From the NCBI RefSeq assembly GCF_018271995.1, contig NZ_JAGUCO010000001.1:716180-780179 (forward strand): DNA of 64,000 nt. Reading direction: 5' to 3'. Positions 1-9,527 of this stretch are shown here, piece by piece (the first letter of the stretch is position 1; each line of letters starts with the position of its first letter). This DNA is from Carboxylicivirga linearis. Its GTDB lineage: Bacteria > Bacteroidota > Bacteroidia > Bacteroidales > Marinilabiliaceae. The position numbers were made by a program, and so were the translations under genes. The notes below the pieces were generated by a model that did no database searches, was not told the DNA's origin, and was given only the letters and a program-made list of their open reading frames with translations.

Positions 1-2631
1 GAAGAGAACTATCTGATGGTTGGAACTGATAATGGTTGTTTTAAAGTTTGTACACAAACAGGTGAATACGAACCGTCCATTGCCCAAGGACAATATATTA
101 CACAAATTATAAAAGGGGTTGATGACGATTTTTGGATTGGAACCAAAGAAAATGGATTATTACATGTTGATAAAAACGGAAAGCAAGAAAAGTTTGTCAA
201 TAATAGATTTGATTCCTATTCAATCCCGGAAAACTATGTAACCTCTTTGTTTATTGATGACACCAATTTGCTTTGGATTGGAACTCATAATTCTGGGGTT
301 GTTAAAATGCCGTTACAACCCAATTTCTTTCAACATTATTACAACGTACCCGATGAAAGTTCAGTTTATGGAAATGCAGTATTTGCTTTTGAACAAGATG
401 TGCAGGGTAATGTATGGATTGGTACCTCTCAAGGTGTAACTAAATGGTATGTGAAGGAAAATCGATTTGAACATATCGATATTTTTAAGGATGGCAAAGA
501 TTATGCTATCTGGAGAATTTTGAGTGATCCTATTGGTATTGTATGGATTGGTTCCTCCAGTGGTTTAATAAAATATGATGTTGTACTTGATAAGGTGAAG
601 CTGTATAATAATATTCCGGGAGACTCAACTTCATTGCCAAGTAATGATGTATTTGCTTTGGAGCGCGATGCTCAGGATCGTTTATGGGTAGGTACCAATT
701 TTGGATTGTGCAGAATGGATGAAGAAAATGGTACATTTAAGGTGTATAAGCCGAGCAATAAAAAACATTCGATAAGTAGTGTCTCTATTTGGGATATAAA
801 ATGTGATTCTCAGGGTAGGCTTTGGATTGGAACAGAAGATGGATTGAATTTATACGATTATACTGCAGATCAATTTACTGTTATCAAGCATGAGGACGGT
901 AATCCAAACTCAATTTTATCCAACCGCGTTAATACAATATCAGAAGGGCTGAATAATAAAATCTGGATAAGTACAGATAAGGGAGTCGATTGTATTGATG
1001 GAGATCTAAAGGTGTCAAAACAATATACTGAAGATACTGGATTGCTTAATGGTTTTGTATATTCTGTATTTGAAAATGGAGAAAATTTATGGTTCTCAAC
1101 AAACCGGGGAATCAGTAGGTTAAATATGACAACCGGTGAAATTTTAAATTTCGACAGTAGTGATGGTGTGCAGGATTATGAATTTAATCCGGCGGCGATT
1201 GAATTATTCGACGGAAGTTATTTAATGGGTGGTATTAATGGGTTTAATAGGTTTCATCCTGATAGCTTGAAGCTTTCGAAATATGAACCACCAATATATT
1301 ATACAGGACTGTATTTGTACGGTAAAGATGGTTCAATACGCGACGCCCGTGAAAGAGAGAATGTTTTTATTAGAACGTCTTTGATAACTGCATCAAGAAT
1401 AAGACTGTCGCACGATGAGCGCTTCTTAACCTTAAAGTTTGCTTCGTTGGATTATAAAAATCCCCAAAAGATAGAGTATTACTATAGACTTAAGCCTAGC
1501 TTTCAAAACTGGATTCCATTACAAAATGAAAGCCACTTGAGTTTTGTGGATCTAAGGCCGGGTAATTATCAGTTGGAAGTTCGTTCAACCAATTCTGACG
1601 GATATTTATGTGATAATATCAGACAAATAGAGATTGTAGTGACTCCTCCATTTTGGGAGACAGCTTGGTTTATTGCTTTGTTGTCCTTTTCAGTTTTGCT
1701 TAGTGTTTTCTTCCTGGTTAGGTATCGCATACATAAGGTGCGAAAAGAAAAGGAAATACTGGCGCAAACAGTAAAGGAAAAAACGCACGATCTTCAAATA
1801 CAAAGCAGTATTGCTCATAAGCAGCGCGATGAAATTGCAAGGCAGAAAAAACAGCTCGAAGAGTTTGCTCAATCGTTAGAGGAAAAGGTACAGGAACGTA
1901 CAGCCCAATTAGAGAAAGCGAAGTTGGCTGCAGAAGAATCAGATAGGTTAAAATCAGCATTTCTGTCAAATATGAGTCATGAGATTCGTACACCAATGAA
2001 TGCAATTATCGGTTTCTCCGATCTTTTGCTCGATGCCTCTCTTAATCCGAAAGAAAGACTTGACTATGCCGAAATGATAAAATCTAATGGTGATGAATTG
2101 TTGAATCTTCTAAACGATATTATTGATATATCAATGATTGAATCTGAGCAGATTATTACCAAGGCATCAAGTTTTTCTGTGAATAGTGTAATAACAGAGG
2201 TGTTTTATTCTTTCCTTAATTCTAAGTATCTGGTTGATAAAGATGAACTCGAACTTAAATTAGATATTCCTGATACGGAATTAACAATACAAACGGACCC
2301 CTTTCGCTTAAAACAAGTTTTAAAAAACTTGGTTAATAATGCATTAAAGTTTACTTCTCATGGTCATGTTAAGCTTGGATATATTGTAATTGATGGTCAT
2401 GTTCGGTTTTTTGTTGAGGATACAGGTATTGGAATTGATGAGGTACATCAGCGGATTATTTTCGAACGCTTTTTGAAAGTAAAAAATGATGTTAGTAATT
2501 TATATAGAGGCAATGGATTGGGCTTAACGATATCAAAAAATCTGGTTGAGTTGTTAGGCGGAACAATAGGACTTTCTTCCCAGGAAGGTATAGGTTCATG
2601 TTTCTATTTTCAGATTCCAATTAAGAAATAA
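1..2631 (+). CDS. Two-component-propeller sensor histidine kinase, 5' end missing
   Basis: This is a membrane sensor kinase, open at the left edge of the window, so its true start and signal peptide are not seen. Visible residues 1 to about 430 hold repeated LWIGT/VWIGT motifs, which are two-component regulator propeller blades. A Y_Y_Y-type domain follows at about 490-550, then one membrane helix at about 557-578 and a coiled coil. The kinase core has the H-box MSHEIRTP (His about 660) and the ATP-binding motifs VEDTGIGID and GNGLGLTISK. The protein stops right after the HATPase domain, so unlike hybrid (HTCS) regulators it has no receiver or AraC domain and needs a separate partner. No partner is visible downstream. 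The family usually senses polysaccharide breakdown products; the ligand here is unknown. Confidence 0.93.
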   Translation, partial: EENYLMVGTDNGCFKVCTQTGEYEPSIAQGQYITQIIKGVDDDFWIGTKENGLLHVDKNGKQEKFVNNRFDSYSIPENYVTSLFIDDTNLLWIGTHNSGVVKMPLQPNFFQHYYNVPDESSVYGNAVFAFEQDVQGNVWIGTSQGVTKWYVKENRFEHIDIFKDGKDYAIWRILSDPIGIVWIGSSSGLIKYDVVLDKVKLYNNIPGDSTSLPSNDVFALERDAQDRLWVGTNFGLCRMDEENGTFKVYKPSNKKHSISSVSIWDIKCDSQGRLWIGTEDGLNLYDYTADQFTVIKHEDGNPNSILSNRVNTISEGLNNKIWISTDKGVDCIDGDLKVSKQYTEDTGLLNGFVYSVFENGENLWFSTNRGISRLNMTTGEILNFDSSDGVQDYEFNPAAIELFDGSYLMGGINGFNRFHPDSLKLSKYEPPIYYTGLYLYGKDGSIRDARERENVFIRTSLITASRIRLSHDERFLTLKFASLDYKNPQKIEYYYRLKPSFQNWIPLQNESHLSFVDLRPGNYQLEVRSTNSDGYLCDNIRQIEIVVTPPFWETAWFIALLSFSVLLSVFFLVRYRIHKVRKEKEILAQTVKEKTHDLQIQSSIAHKQRDEIARQKKQLEEFAQSLEEKVQERTAQLEKAKLAAEESDRLKSAFLSNMSHEIRTPMNAIIGFSDLLLDASLNPKERLDYAEMIKSNGDELLNLLNDIIDISMIESEQIITKASSFSVNSVITEVFYSFLNSKYLVDKDELELKLDIPDTELTIQTDPFRLKQVLKNLVNNALKFTSHGHVKLGYIVIDGHVRFFVEDTGIGIDEVHQRIIFERFLKVKNDVSNLYRGNGLGLTISKNLVELLGGTIGLSSQEGIGSCFYFQIPIKK

Positions 2632-2634
2632 TCT

Positions 2635-3123
2635 TTATTCCAGATGAAGTTCTGTGCCGGTTTTTATTTCGCGCATTACAAATGAGCTTTGTACATTACC
2701 AACATTGTTTACCGAAGATAATTTGTTATACACAAAGTGATGGTAAGTTTCCATATCCTCTGTTACTACCTTTAAGGTATAGTCGAACATTCCGGCAATG
2801 TGGTGGCATTCCAATACCTCAGGAAGCTCACTGATACTTTTTTCAAAGTCGCGGATTATATCGTGCGAATGTTCCTTTAACGAGACATTGCAAAAGGCTA
2901 TTAACTCTTTACCCACTTTTTCCTTATTGATGATGGCAACGTATTTTTCAATCACACCGTTTCTTTCCAACCTCTTTATTCGTTCAAACACCGGTGTGAT
3001 ACTCAAATTGAGATGATGAGCCAGTTGCTTGGTCGTCATTTTTGCATCTTTCTGAAGAAGCATAATCAGTTTTTTGTCAGTAGCATCCAACTGTATAGCC
3101 GAATATTTTTCTTTTCTAATCAT
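2635..3123 (-). CDS. Lrp/AsnC-family transcriptional regulator
   Basis: This 162-residue protein has the Lrp/AsnC layout. An N-terminal winged helix (residues about 12-65, LDATDKKLIMLLQKDAKMT and LAHHLNLSITPVFERIKRLE) is followed by a RAM/AsnC ligand-binding domain (about 70-155, with the HHIAGMFDYTLKV strand region). Such regulators bind an amino acid and form octamers. It is divergent from the PLP enzyme at 3250 with about 126 bp between them, so it probably controls that gene in response to an amino acid, possibly methionine or cysteine. That link is inference from position. The gene is tail to tail with the upstream kinase, with only 3 bp between the two stops. Confidence 0.93.
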   Translation of the reverse strand: MIRKEKYSAIQLDATDKKLIMLLQKDAKMTTKQLAHHLNLSITPVFERIKRLERNGVIEKYVAIINKEKVGKELIAFCNVSLKEHSHDIIRDFEKSISELPEVLECHHIAGMFDYTLKVVTEDMETYHHFVYNKLSSVNNVGNVQSSFVMREIKTGTELHLE

Positions 3124-3223
3124 TTTATCGCAATTGCATAGAATAAATGACTAATATATAATTAATAAATAGAAATTAAAACTATATAAATGAATATAGA
3201 TGGTATAATGAACTAGATATAGG

Positions 3224-3231
3224 TAACTTTG
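3224..3231 (+). promoter_or_regulatory. Bacteroidota -7 box for the PLP-enzyme gene
   Basis: TAACTTTG matches the Bacteroidota -7 consensus TAnnTTTG and lies 18 bp before the ATG at 3250. No clear -33 TTG is seen, so the assignment rests on the -7 box alone. It implies a very short leader. Confidence 0.4.
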
Positions 3232-3249
3232 ATAAAAAATAGTTCAGTT

Positions 3250-4527
3250 ATGAAAAAGCGAAAATTACAACCGGAAAGTTTGATGATGAGTCTTGGTTAT
3301 AATGCTCATGAGCATCAGGGAGCTGCCAAATGCCCCATATATCAAACATCAACTTTTGTTTTTAATAGTTGCGAAGAGGGAAAGGACTTTTTTGAGCTGG
3401 CGTATGGATTGCGTGACAAAAAAGAAGGTGAAGAAATGGGTATGATCTATTCTCGTTTAGATCATCCAAATATGAATATTTTGGAAAAAAGACTGGCAGC
3501 CTGGGATGAAGCTGATGCTGGTGCTTTTTTTTCAAGCGGTATGGCAGCTATTTCAACCAGTATATTAACCTTTGTAAAACCAGGTGATGTATTGTTGTTT
3601 TCTTCACCCGTATATGGAGGCACAGACCATTTTATACACCATGTTTTACCTCAATTTAATATAGGAGTTGTTGGTTTTGTGAAAGGAGAAAAAGAAGAAA
3701 CTATCATTGAGAGGGTTGAAAAGTCATATCCGGGTCGTCGACCTTCTATGATCTATGTTGAAACGCCAGGTAATCCAACTAATTCAATTATTGATATAGA
3801 AATGACTTCGCGAATAGCAAAGTATTTCAGTACTAAAGATAGCAAATGTGTTTTGGCGGTAGATAACACCTTTCTTGGTCCCGTATTTCAGCATCCATTG
3901 CAATTTGGAGCTGATTTAGTTATATATTCAGCCACTAAGTTTATAGGCGGGCACAGTGATGTGGTTGCCGGTGCCTGCACAGGTTCAGATCAACTGATTA
4001 GCCAGATTAAGGGGATGCGTACTTTTTTCGGAAGTCAGTTGGATCCGAACTCCAGTTGGTTACTGCAACGTAGCCTTGAAACAGTGAAAGTGAGGATGGA
4101 AGCTCAGGCTAAAAGTGCACAAATAATTGCAAAATATTTAAAGAACCATCCATTGGTGGAAAAAATACACTATCTTGGCTATCTGGAAAATGATTCTGAA
4201 TTGAAGGAAATCTTCGATAGACAGTGCCTTTCAACTGGTTCGATGATTGCTTTTGAAATTACTGGCGGCGAGAAAGAGGCGTTTTTGTTTCTGAATAACT
4301 TGAAATTATTTAAATTAGCAGTCAGTTTAGGATCCACCGAAAGCTTGGCAGAGCATCCTGCTACAATGACGCACGTAGACGTATCACCGGAAGACAGGGT
4401 GAAGTTAGGTATTTCACCATCACTGGTCAGACTTAGTATAGGACTGGAAAATCCACAGGATTTGATAGATCAAATAGAAAACGCCTTCGAAGTGGTTAAG
4501 AAGGCGAATAGTTCGGCCGTTTGTTAA
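3250..4527 (+). CDS. Cys/Met-metabolism PLP-dependent enzyme (cystathionine gamma-synthase / methionine gamma-lyase family)
   Basis: This 425-residue fold-type I PLP enzyme acts on sulfur amino acids. The Schiff-base lysine lies in YSATKFIGGHSD (Lys about 230). The tyrosine loop SSPVYGGTDH and the LAVDNTFLGP segment with the PLP-binding Asp are also present. The family includes cystathionine gamma-synthase, cystathionine gamma-lyase and methionine gamma-lyase, and sequence alone does not settle which one this is. ATG 3250 was chosen; a TTG start at 3229 would add seven residues but overlaps the -7 box. A divergent Lrp-type regulator suggests amino-acid control. A strong terminator follows, so the gene is monocistronic. 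Confidence 0.9.
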   Translation: MKKRKLQPESLMMSLGYNAHEHQGAAKCPIYQTSTFVFNSCEEGKDFFELAYGLRDKKEGEEMGMIYSRLDHPNMNILEKRLAAWDEADAGAFFSSGMAAISTSILTFVKPGDVLLFSSPVYGGTDHFIHHVLPQFNIGVVGFVKGEKEETIIERVEKSYPGRRPSMIYVETPGNPTNSIIDIEMTSRIAKYFSTKDSKCVLAVDNTFLGPVFQHPLQFGADLVIYSATKFIGGHSDVVAGACTGSDQLISQIKGMRTFFGSQLDPNSSWLLQRSLETVKVRMEAQAKSAQIIAKYLKNHPLVEKIHYLGYLENDSELKEIFDRQCLSTGSMIAFEITGGEKEAFLFLNNLKLFKLAVSLGSTESLAEHPATMTHVDVSPEDRVKLGISPSLVRLSIGLENPQDLIDQIENAFEVVKKANSSAVC

Positions 4528-4567
4528 AAATGGCTTGAATTTGGTTTTTATGGTTAATGTTTTGCTA

Positions 4568-4590
4568 AACCCCGCTGCGGCGGGGTTTTT
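4568..4590 (+). terminator. Rho-independent terminator after the PLP-enzyme gene
   Basis: AACCCCGC and GCGGGGTT form an 8-bp GC-rich stem with a 4-nt loop, followed by a T run. It lies 41 bp after the stop codon. Confidence 0.9.
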
Positions 4591-4675
4591 GCAATAAATA
4601 GCAAACTTCTTTTAAAAAAATATCTCAAAACTTTTACTTAGTATTATTTAAATTGTTAAAATTGTAGTCTCAAAA

Positions 4676-4705
4676 AGTAAACTAAGTAGACTAAAATAGT
4701 ATACA
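4676..4705. promoter_or_regulatory. Predicted TetR operator upstream of the tetR gene
   Basis: AGTAAACTA (4676-4684), 12 nt, then TAGTATACA (4697-4705). The same arms with the same 12-nt spacing occur before the efflux adaptor gene at 5317-5346, where the arms are a perfect inverted repeat. The left arm is also followed directly by a near-copy, AGTAGACTA (4685-4693). It ends 1 bp before the tetR start, so binding would give autorepression. Confidence 0.6.
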
Positions 4706-4706
4706 A

Positions 4707-5276
4707 ATGGCTAAAGTTGGTGATTTAGATATAGAAAACCGTGTTTTTGAAACAACAAAGGAGCTGTTGATCAATCATGGTGTGAAGGGTTGGAATATGG
4801 ACGAGCTTTCAGATGCTGTTGGTGTATCAAAGCGTACTTTGTATAAAATAATTGGCAATAAAGAGGACCTTTTATTTAAGGTTACTGAGAAAAACATTAC
4901 CAGTGATATTAAGGAGAAAACTGATTTTTTACATGGTGATTCTCCTTATCCCGAACGTTTAAATGGCTTTTGTGAATTTATCACCCGAGGGTTTGATGAG
5001 TTTGTTCTGTTAAATGCCAATCATATAGTGAAGGAATATCCGCGAATTGGCTGCGTTGTTGAGAAAGAAAAAGAAAAACTAAATCAGTCTTTTGCTACCT
5101 TTTTTACTCTTGGTCAGGAGCAAGGCTATATTAATAAGGATTTGGATGTTAATATGGTAGCTGTTTTTATACAAAGTGTAATAACCTATAATATCAGCTT
5201 TTGTAAATCCTCTATCGAATTTAAAAACAAGGCTTTCCCCGAGTTAGAAATCATTATTAAAGGTATTCAGGTTTAA
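4707..5276 (+). CDS. TetR-family transcriptional regulator of the efflux operon
   Basis: This 189-residue protein has an N-terminal TetR helix-turn-helix (residues about 10-57; the recognition part reads MDELSDAVGVSKRTLYKII). The all-helical C-terminal ligand/dimer domain is variable, as is usual. It is followed by its own terminator and then by an RND efflux operon on the same strand. A matching inverted-repeat operator before each transcription unit suggests that it represses both itself and the pump and is released by a pump substrate. The inducer cannot be told from the sequence. Confidence 0.92.
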   Translation: MAKVGDLDIENRVFETTKELLINHGVKGWNMDELSDAVGVSKRTLYKIIGNKEDLLFKVTEKNITSDIKEKTDFLHGDSPYPERLNGFCEFITRGFDEFVLLNANHIVKEYPRIGCVVEKEKEKLNQSFATFFTLGQEQGYINKDLDVNMVAVFIQSVITYNISFCKSSIEFKNKAFPELEIIIKGIQV

Positions 5277-5287
5277 AAATCACTCAT

Positions 5288-5307
5288 TGGCAGAATGCCA
5301 TTTTTTT
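5288..5307 (+). terminator. Terminator between tetR and the efflux operon
   Basis: TGGCA-GAA-TGCCA followed by seven T. It separates tetR from the pump genes, which therefore need their own promoter. Confidence 0.75.
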
Positions 5308-5316
5308 ATGATTAAA

Positions 5317-5346
5317 AGTAAACTAAATATTCAAAAGTAGTTTACT
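5317..5346. promoter_or_regulatory. Predicted TetR operator upstream of the RND efflux operon
   Basis: A perfect 9-bp inverted repeat, AGTAAACTA-N12-TAGTTTACT, centred about 66 bp before the adaptor start at 5398. It shares arms and spacing with the site before tetR at 4676-4705. Confidence 0.65.
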
Positions 5347-5397
5347 GTGTATAGTGTCGACAATTTATTAATTACATACATTTATTAATTCAATTCA

Positions 5398-6465
5398 ATG
5401 AAGAAGATTAGTTTGATGTTAATTCTGGCCAGTTTTTTATGGGCAGGATGTTCGCATTCAAAAAAAGTAGAAGAGAAAATCAGGAGTGTTAAAGTGGCGC
5501 AGGTAGTGTCGTTGAACGAAAGCAGCAATAAGCTTACTTTACCTGCCACTTTAAATGAAAGAAGAGGTGTTGATCTTGCTTTTCGGGTGGGAGGTCCTTT
5601 GGTAACTCTTAATAATATTGTAGGAGCTTATGTGAAGAAAGGAGATGTTGTGGCATCAATCGATCAGCGCGATTTTAGTGTTGGATTGGATAAAGCAGAA
5701 TCGAATTACAAACTTTCGAAAAAAGAATATGAGCGCTACAAAGAACTATTAAAGCGCAAAAGTGTGTCGCAAAGTATGTTTGATCAAATGGAGGCTCGTT
5801 ATATTCTGGCTAAAGGAAATTACGAGGATGCAAAACATGCATTTGAGGATACTCAATTAAGAGCTCCTTATTCGGGATATATTGATCGTGTTTATGTTGA
5901 GAATTTTCAGAAAGTGGTTCCTGGTCAGCCTATTATTTCTTTTATCGATTTATCGAGTTATAAAGTTACTGCCTGGATTTCGGCTGATGATGTGGCTAAA
6001 ATTGGAGATGATACGCGCTTTGTTTGTAAAGTTAAAGAAGCAGACAATACGCTAAGTTTTGATGCCAAATTTCTGGAATTAGGTTCTAAATCAGGTTTTA
6101 CAAAGCAATCGTACCCTATTTCGGTGGTTATCGAAAATACCAATGGACTAAAGTTAAGAGCTGGAACATCCATGCTATTGGAGTTGTATAACAAAGGTGA
6201 AAATGAAGGGAATACTAATGTTATCCCTGTAACATCTTTATTTACCCATGCTGGTAATACTTGTGTTTGGGTATTAAAAAATCAAAAAGTAGAACTTCGT
6301 AATATCCACGTTAATCGTGTACTGTCTGATAGCGAGGCAGTCGTAAATAAAGGTTTAAGTGAAGGTGAGGTAATTGTAAGTGCCGGTGCCAATTATTTGC
6401 AGCAAGGTGAGGAAGTAAAAGTTTATAAAGGCTTTTCAAAAACGAATAAAGGACGTCAACTCTAG
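5398..6465 (+). CDS. RND efflux periplasmic adaptor (membrane fusion protein, HlyD/AcrA type)
   Basis: This 355-residue adaptor links the inner-membrane pump to the outer-membrane channel. The N-terminus is a lipoprotein signal with lipobox LWAGC (Cys about 18), so the protein is probably lipid-anchored. A split lipoyl/biotinyl-like domain (residues about 55-90 and 160-190) flanks an alpha-helical hairpin (about 95-150, SNYKLSKKEYERYKELLKRK). A beta-barrel domain and a membrane-proximal domain follow. It is the first gene of the operon and is 9 bp from the pump gene. The length is normal for the family. Confidence 0.95.
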   Translation: MKKISLMLILASFLWAGCSHSKKVEEKIRSVKVAQVVSLNESSNKLTLPATLNERRGVDLAFRVGGPLVTLNNIVGAYVKKGDVVASIDQRDFSVGLDKAESNYKLSKKEYERYKELLKRKSVSQSMFDQMEARYILAKGNYEDAKHAFEDTQLRAPYSGYIDRVYVENFQKVVPGQPIISFIDLSSYKVTAWISADDVAKIGDDTRFVCKVKEADNTLSFDAKFLELGSKSGFTKQSYPISVVIENTNGLKLRAGTSMLLELYNKGENEGNTNVIPVTSLFTHAGNTCVWVLKNQKVELRNIHVNRVLSDSEAVVNKGLSEGEVIVSAGANYLQQGEEVKVYKGFSKTNKGRQL

Positions 6466-6474
6466 AAAAATACT

Positions 6475-9400
6475 ATGAATTTAGCGGAATATACACTAAA
6501 GAATAGGGTGTTTGTATACTTTATTCTGGCATTGGTGTTGATCGGTGGTGTTGTTTCTTACTTTAAAGTAGGTAAGTTAGAAGATGCCGAGTTCACCATT
6601 AAAACAGCATTGGTTGTTACCCGGTATCCGGGAGCATCGCAATACGAAGTAGAGCAGGAAGTAACAGAGAAACTCGAACGCGCTGCTCAACAAATGGATA
6701 ATATCGATGAGATTTACTCTAGCTCTTATGCTGGTTTGTCCATCATTCAATTGGATTTAAAAGAATCCATGCGGGCTAATCAAATGCCTCAGGAATGGGA
6801 TATTTTACGTAAGAAAATTAATGATGCACGCGGCGAATTGCCAATGGGAGCCCAAGCTCCAATGGTTATCGACGATTTTGGCGATGTTTATGGAATGTTC
6901 TATGCCTTAACAGGCGATGGTTATTCGCAGGATGAACTAAATGATTATGCCCGATTTATCAAACGTGAGTTATTAACCGTTAATCAGATTGGTAAAATCA
7001 TTTTGTTTGGTGATAGAATGGAATGTGTGGATTTGATTATTAACCACGAGAAACTATCTGAATTAGGCATAAACCCTGGAGTTATTATTCAGGCTATTAA
7101 TAATCAGTCAACCGTTGCTACAAGTGGAACGATCCAGTTAGATGCACTTAATATACGTGTAGCAGGTAATACCGCTTTTCAAAGCATTGATGATATAAAA
7201 AATACAATCGTTCAGGTAGGTGATGTACAGTTCTATGTGAAGGATTTAGTGGAGGTTAATAAATCTTACATCGAACCTGTTCAAAGCATGCAGCGATTCA
7301 ATAATCAGCAGTCTGTGGGTATTGGAATTTCTACCATTAACGGTGGAAATGTGCTGGAAATGGCTGAAGATATTAATGCAAAATTAGAGTTGGTTGAAGA
7401 GCAGCTTCCGGTTGGGTTGGAGCTTCATACTATTTATGATCAGGCACGTGAGGTTGAAAATGCAAACAATGTATTCATTGTAAATCTAATAGAATCCATT
7501 GCTATTGTAATTATTATTCTATTGGTATCAATGGGATTACGATCTGGTATTCTTATCAGTAGTGGATTGCTATTTGCCATTTTAGGAACCTTGGTGGCAA
7601 TGAAGGCTTTCAATATTTCTTTACACCGAACTTCTTTATCAGCCATTATTATTGCAATGGGAATGTTGGTTGATAATGCTATTGTGGTAACCGATGGTAT
7701 TTTGGTGGCTTTGCAACGAGGGTTAAATCTTCGAAAGTCTATTGTTAATGTGGGTAAAACAACTGCCTGGCCGTTGCTGGGAGCAACATTTATTGCTATC
7801 CTGGCATTCTTGCCTGTGTTTCTAGCACCTAATAGTGCCGGAGAAATTAATGAGGATTTATTTAAAGTGCTGGCCATTTCGTTAGGTTTGAGTTGGATAT
7901 TTGCAATGTCGCAAACTCCGTTAGTTTGTGAGCGATTTCTAAAACCAGGTAAGGAAGTAACCAACCCATACGGAGGAAAAGGGTATCGCATTTTTAAAAA
8001 TGTGTTGGAAACAATTCTGAAGTATCGTAAACTATCGTTGGGCGCATTGATGTTGATGTTGGTGATTTCAATAGTTGCTTTCGGATTTACTAAAAAGGCA
8101 TTTTTTATGCCATTGGAAAAAAACTATACTTTGGTTGATTATTGGTTGCCCGAAGGAAGTAATCTTTATAAAGTATCTGAAGATCTGTCAGAAATTGAAA
8201 CCTATTTATTGGATAGTGTTCCTCAGGTAAAAAATGTGAGCACAAGTATTGGTCAAACGCCACCACGATATATGCTGAGTGCACAAACTCAGAACTACAA
8301 TTCAGGTTTTGGACAGTTAATGATTGAAACACATGAATTGGATGAGGTTGCTGAAGTTAATGATATCGTCCAAAATACCATAGCACAAAAGTATCCAAAT
8401 GCTCGCTTACGTATTAAAGGATACATTGGTGGCCCTCCTATTGAGTACAAAGTGGAAGCTCGTTTTATTGGTCCTGATCCTGCTGTGTTAAGGGATCTAG
8501 CCGATCAGGCAGAAAAGATTTTTCATGAAGAACCCATGTGTGGAGATGTTACAAACGATTGGCGTAACGAAGTTTTGGTTTGGGAGCCTCAATATGCCGA
8601 AGCTAAAGCTGCACGTGCCGGAATTACCCGTTCTGATTTAGGTGGAGCTATTTTAAGTGCAACATCAGCCGGATTGCCAATTGGTTTGTATCGCGATAAT
8701 GATGTAATGCGTCCGATTGTTCTAAAAACAGATGAATCGGCTCAAAACAACTTAGAAAGAATTGCCAATTCAATGGTTTGGGGCCGTAATAGCAATGAGC
8801 CGGTTCCTTTAAAAGACGTAGTTGATCATCCTATTAAAGTCAATTTTGAAAATAGCGTTATTCAGCGTTACAACCGACAAAGAGCCATTACAGTACAGTG
8901 TGATCCATTGGATCCGGAAGTGAGTGGAAGTACTCTTATGTCAAAGGTTGGAGCTAAGATCGAAGCCATTCCTTTACCGGCAGGCTATTCTTTCATGTGG
9001 GATGGCGAGTATAAACCTTCGATGGAAGCCAATGAGGCCACTGGTACATATATGCCTGTTGCTATGTTATTAATTGTGCTTATTGTGGTGATGTTGTTTA
9101 ATAGTATTCGCCAGTCGTTGATTGTAATGGCTATTATTCCACTTTCAATTATAGGTGTTTCAGCCGGCTTGTTTTTAACAGGTAAAGCCTTTGGATTTAT
9201 GGCTATTACCGGATTTTTAGGATTGATTGGTATGGTTCTGAAAAATGCCATTGTAATGATGGATGAAATCAACCTTAATCTGAATAAAGAAAATAGCAGA
9301 CCGTACGATGCAGTGGTAGATGCTGCTATTAGTCGTATGCGTCCAGTGCTGTTGGCAGCGTTGACTACCATCTTTGGTATGTTTCCGCTTATAACCGATG

Positions 9401-9522
9401 CAATGTATGGATCAATGGCAGTAACCATCATTTTTGGTCTTCTGTTCGCCACATTCCTTACATTATTGGTATTGCCACTGTTGTATGTATTGTTTTATAA
9501 AATCAAACCTGAAAACAATTAA
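6475..9522 (+). CDS. RND-family efflux permease (AcrB-like)
   Basis: This 1015-residue proton-driven pump of the AcrB/HAE1 type has about 12 membrane helices in two homologous halves and two large periplasmic domains. The proton-relay region of the TM4 equivalent reads GMLVDNAIVV: the first Asp (about residue 400) is kept and the second Asp of the usual DD pair is Asn. The TM10 lysine is kept in LKNAIVMMDE (about 923). The Asn variant is, from memory, a recurring subfamily form. Substrate cannot be deduced. The gene sits between the adaptor and a crotonase-like gene, with 5-9 bp gaps, clearly in one operon. Confidence 0.95.
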   Translation: MNLAEYTLKNRVFVYFILALVLIGGVVSYFKVGKLEDAEFTIKTALVVTRYPGASQYEVEQEVTEKLERAAQQMDNIDEIYSSSYAGLSIIQLDLKESMRANQMPQEWDILRKKINDARGELPMGAQAPMVIDDFGDVYGMFYALTGDGYSQDELNDYARFIKRELLTVNQIGKIILFGDRMECVDLIINHEKLSELGINPGVIIQAINNQSTVATSGTIQLDALNIRVAGNTAFQSIDDIKNTIVQVGDVQFYVKDLVEVNKSYIEPVQSMQRFNNQQSVGIGISTINGGNVLEMAEDINAKLELVEEQLPVGLELHTIYDQAREVENANNVFIVNLIESIAIVIIILLVSMGLRSGILISSGLLFAILGTLVAMKAFNISLHRTSLSAIIIAMGMLVDNAIVVTDGILVALQRGLNLRKSIVNVGKTTAWPLLGATFIAILAFLPVFLAPNSAGEINEDLFKVLAISLGLSWIFAMSQTPLVCERFLKPGKEVTNPYGGKGYRIFKNVLETILKYRKLSLGALMLMLVISIVAFGFTKKAFFMPLEKNYTLVDYWLPEGSNLYKVSEDLSEIETYLLDSVPQVKNVSTSIGQTPPRYMLSAQTQNYNSGFGQLMIETHELDEVAEVNDIVQNTIAQKYPNARLRIKGYIGGPPIEYKVEARFIGPDPAVLRDLADQAEKIFHEEPMCGDVTNDWRNEVLVWEPQYAEAKAARAGITRSDLGGAILSATSAGLPIGLYRDNDVMRPIVLKTDESAQNNLERIANSMVWGRNSNEPVPLKDVVDHPIKVNFENSVIQRYNRQRAITVQCDPLDPEVSGSTLMSKVGAKIEAIPLPAGYSFMWDGEYKPSMEANEATGTYMPVAMLLIVLIVVMLFNSIRQSLIVMAIIPLSIIGVSAGLFLTGKAFGFMAITGFLGLIGMVLKNAIVMMDEINLNLNKENSRPYDAVVDAAISRMRPVLLAALTTIFGMFPLITDAMYGSMAVTIIFGLLFATFLTLLVLPLLYVLFYKIKPENN

Positions 9523-9527
9523 TAGTC

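Noticed and set aside
7440..7991. A 183-codon frame on the minus strand inside the RND pump gene
   Set aside because: It is antisense to clear membrane-helix coding sequence and has no recognisable protein pattern. The same applies to 8985-9452.
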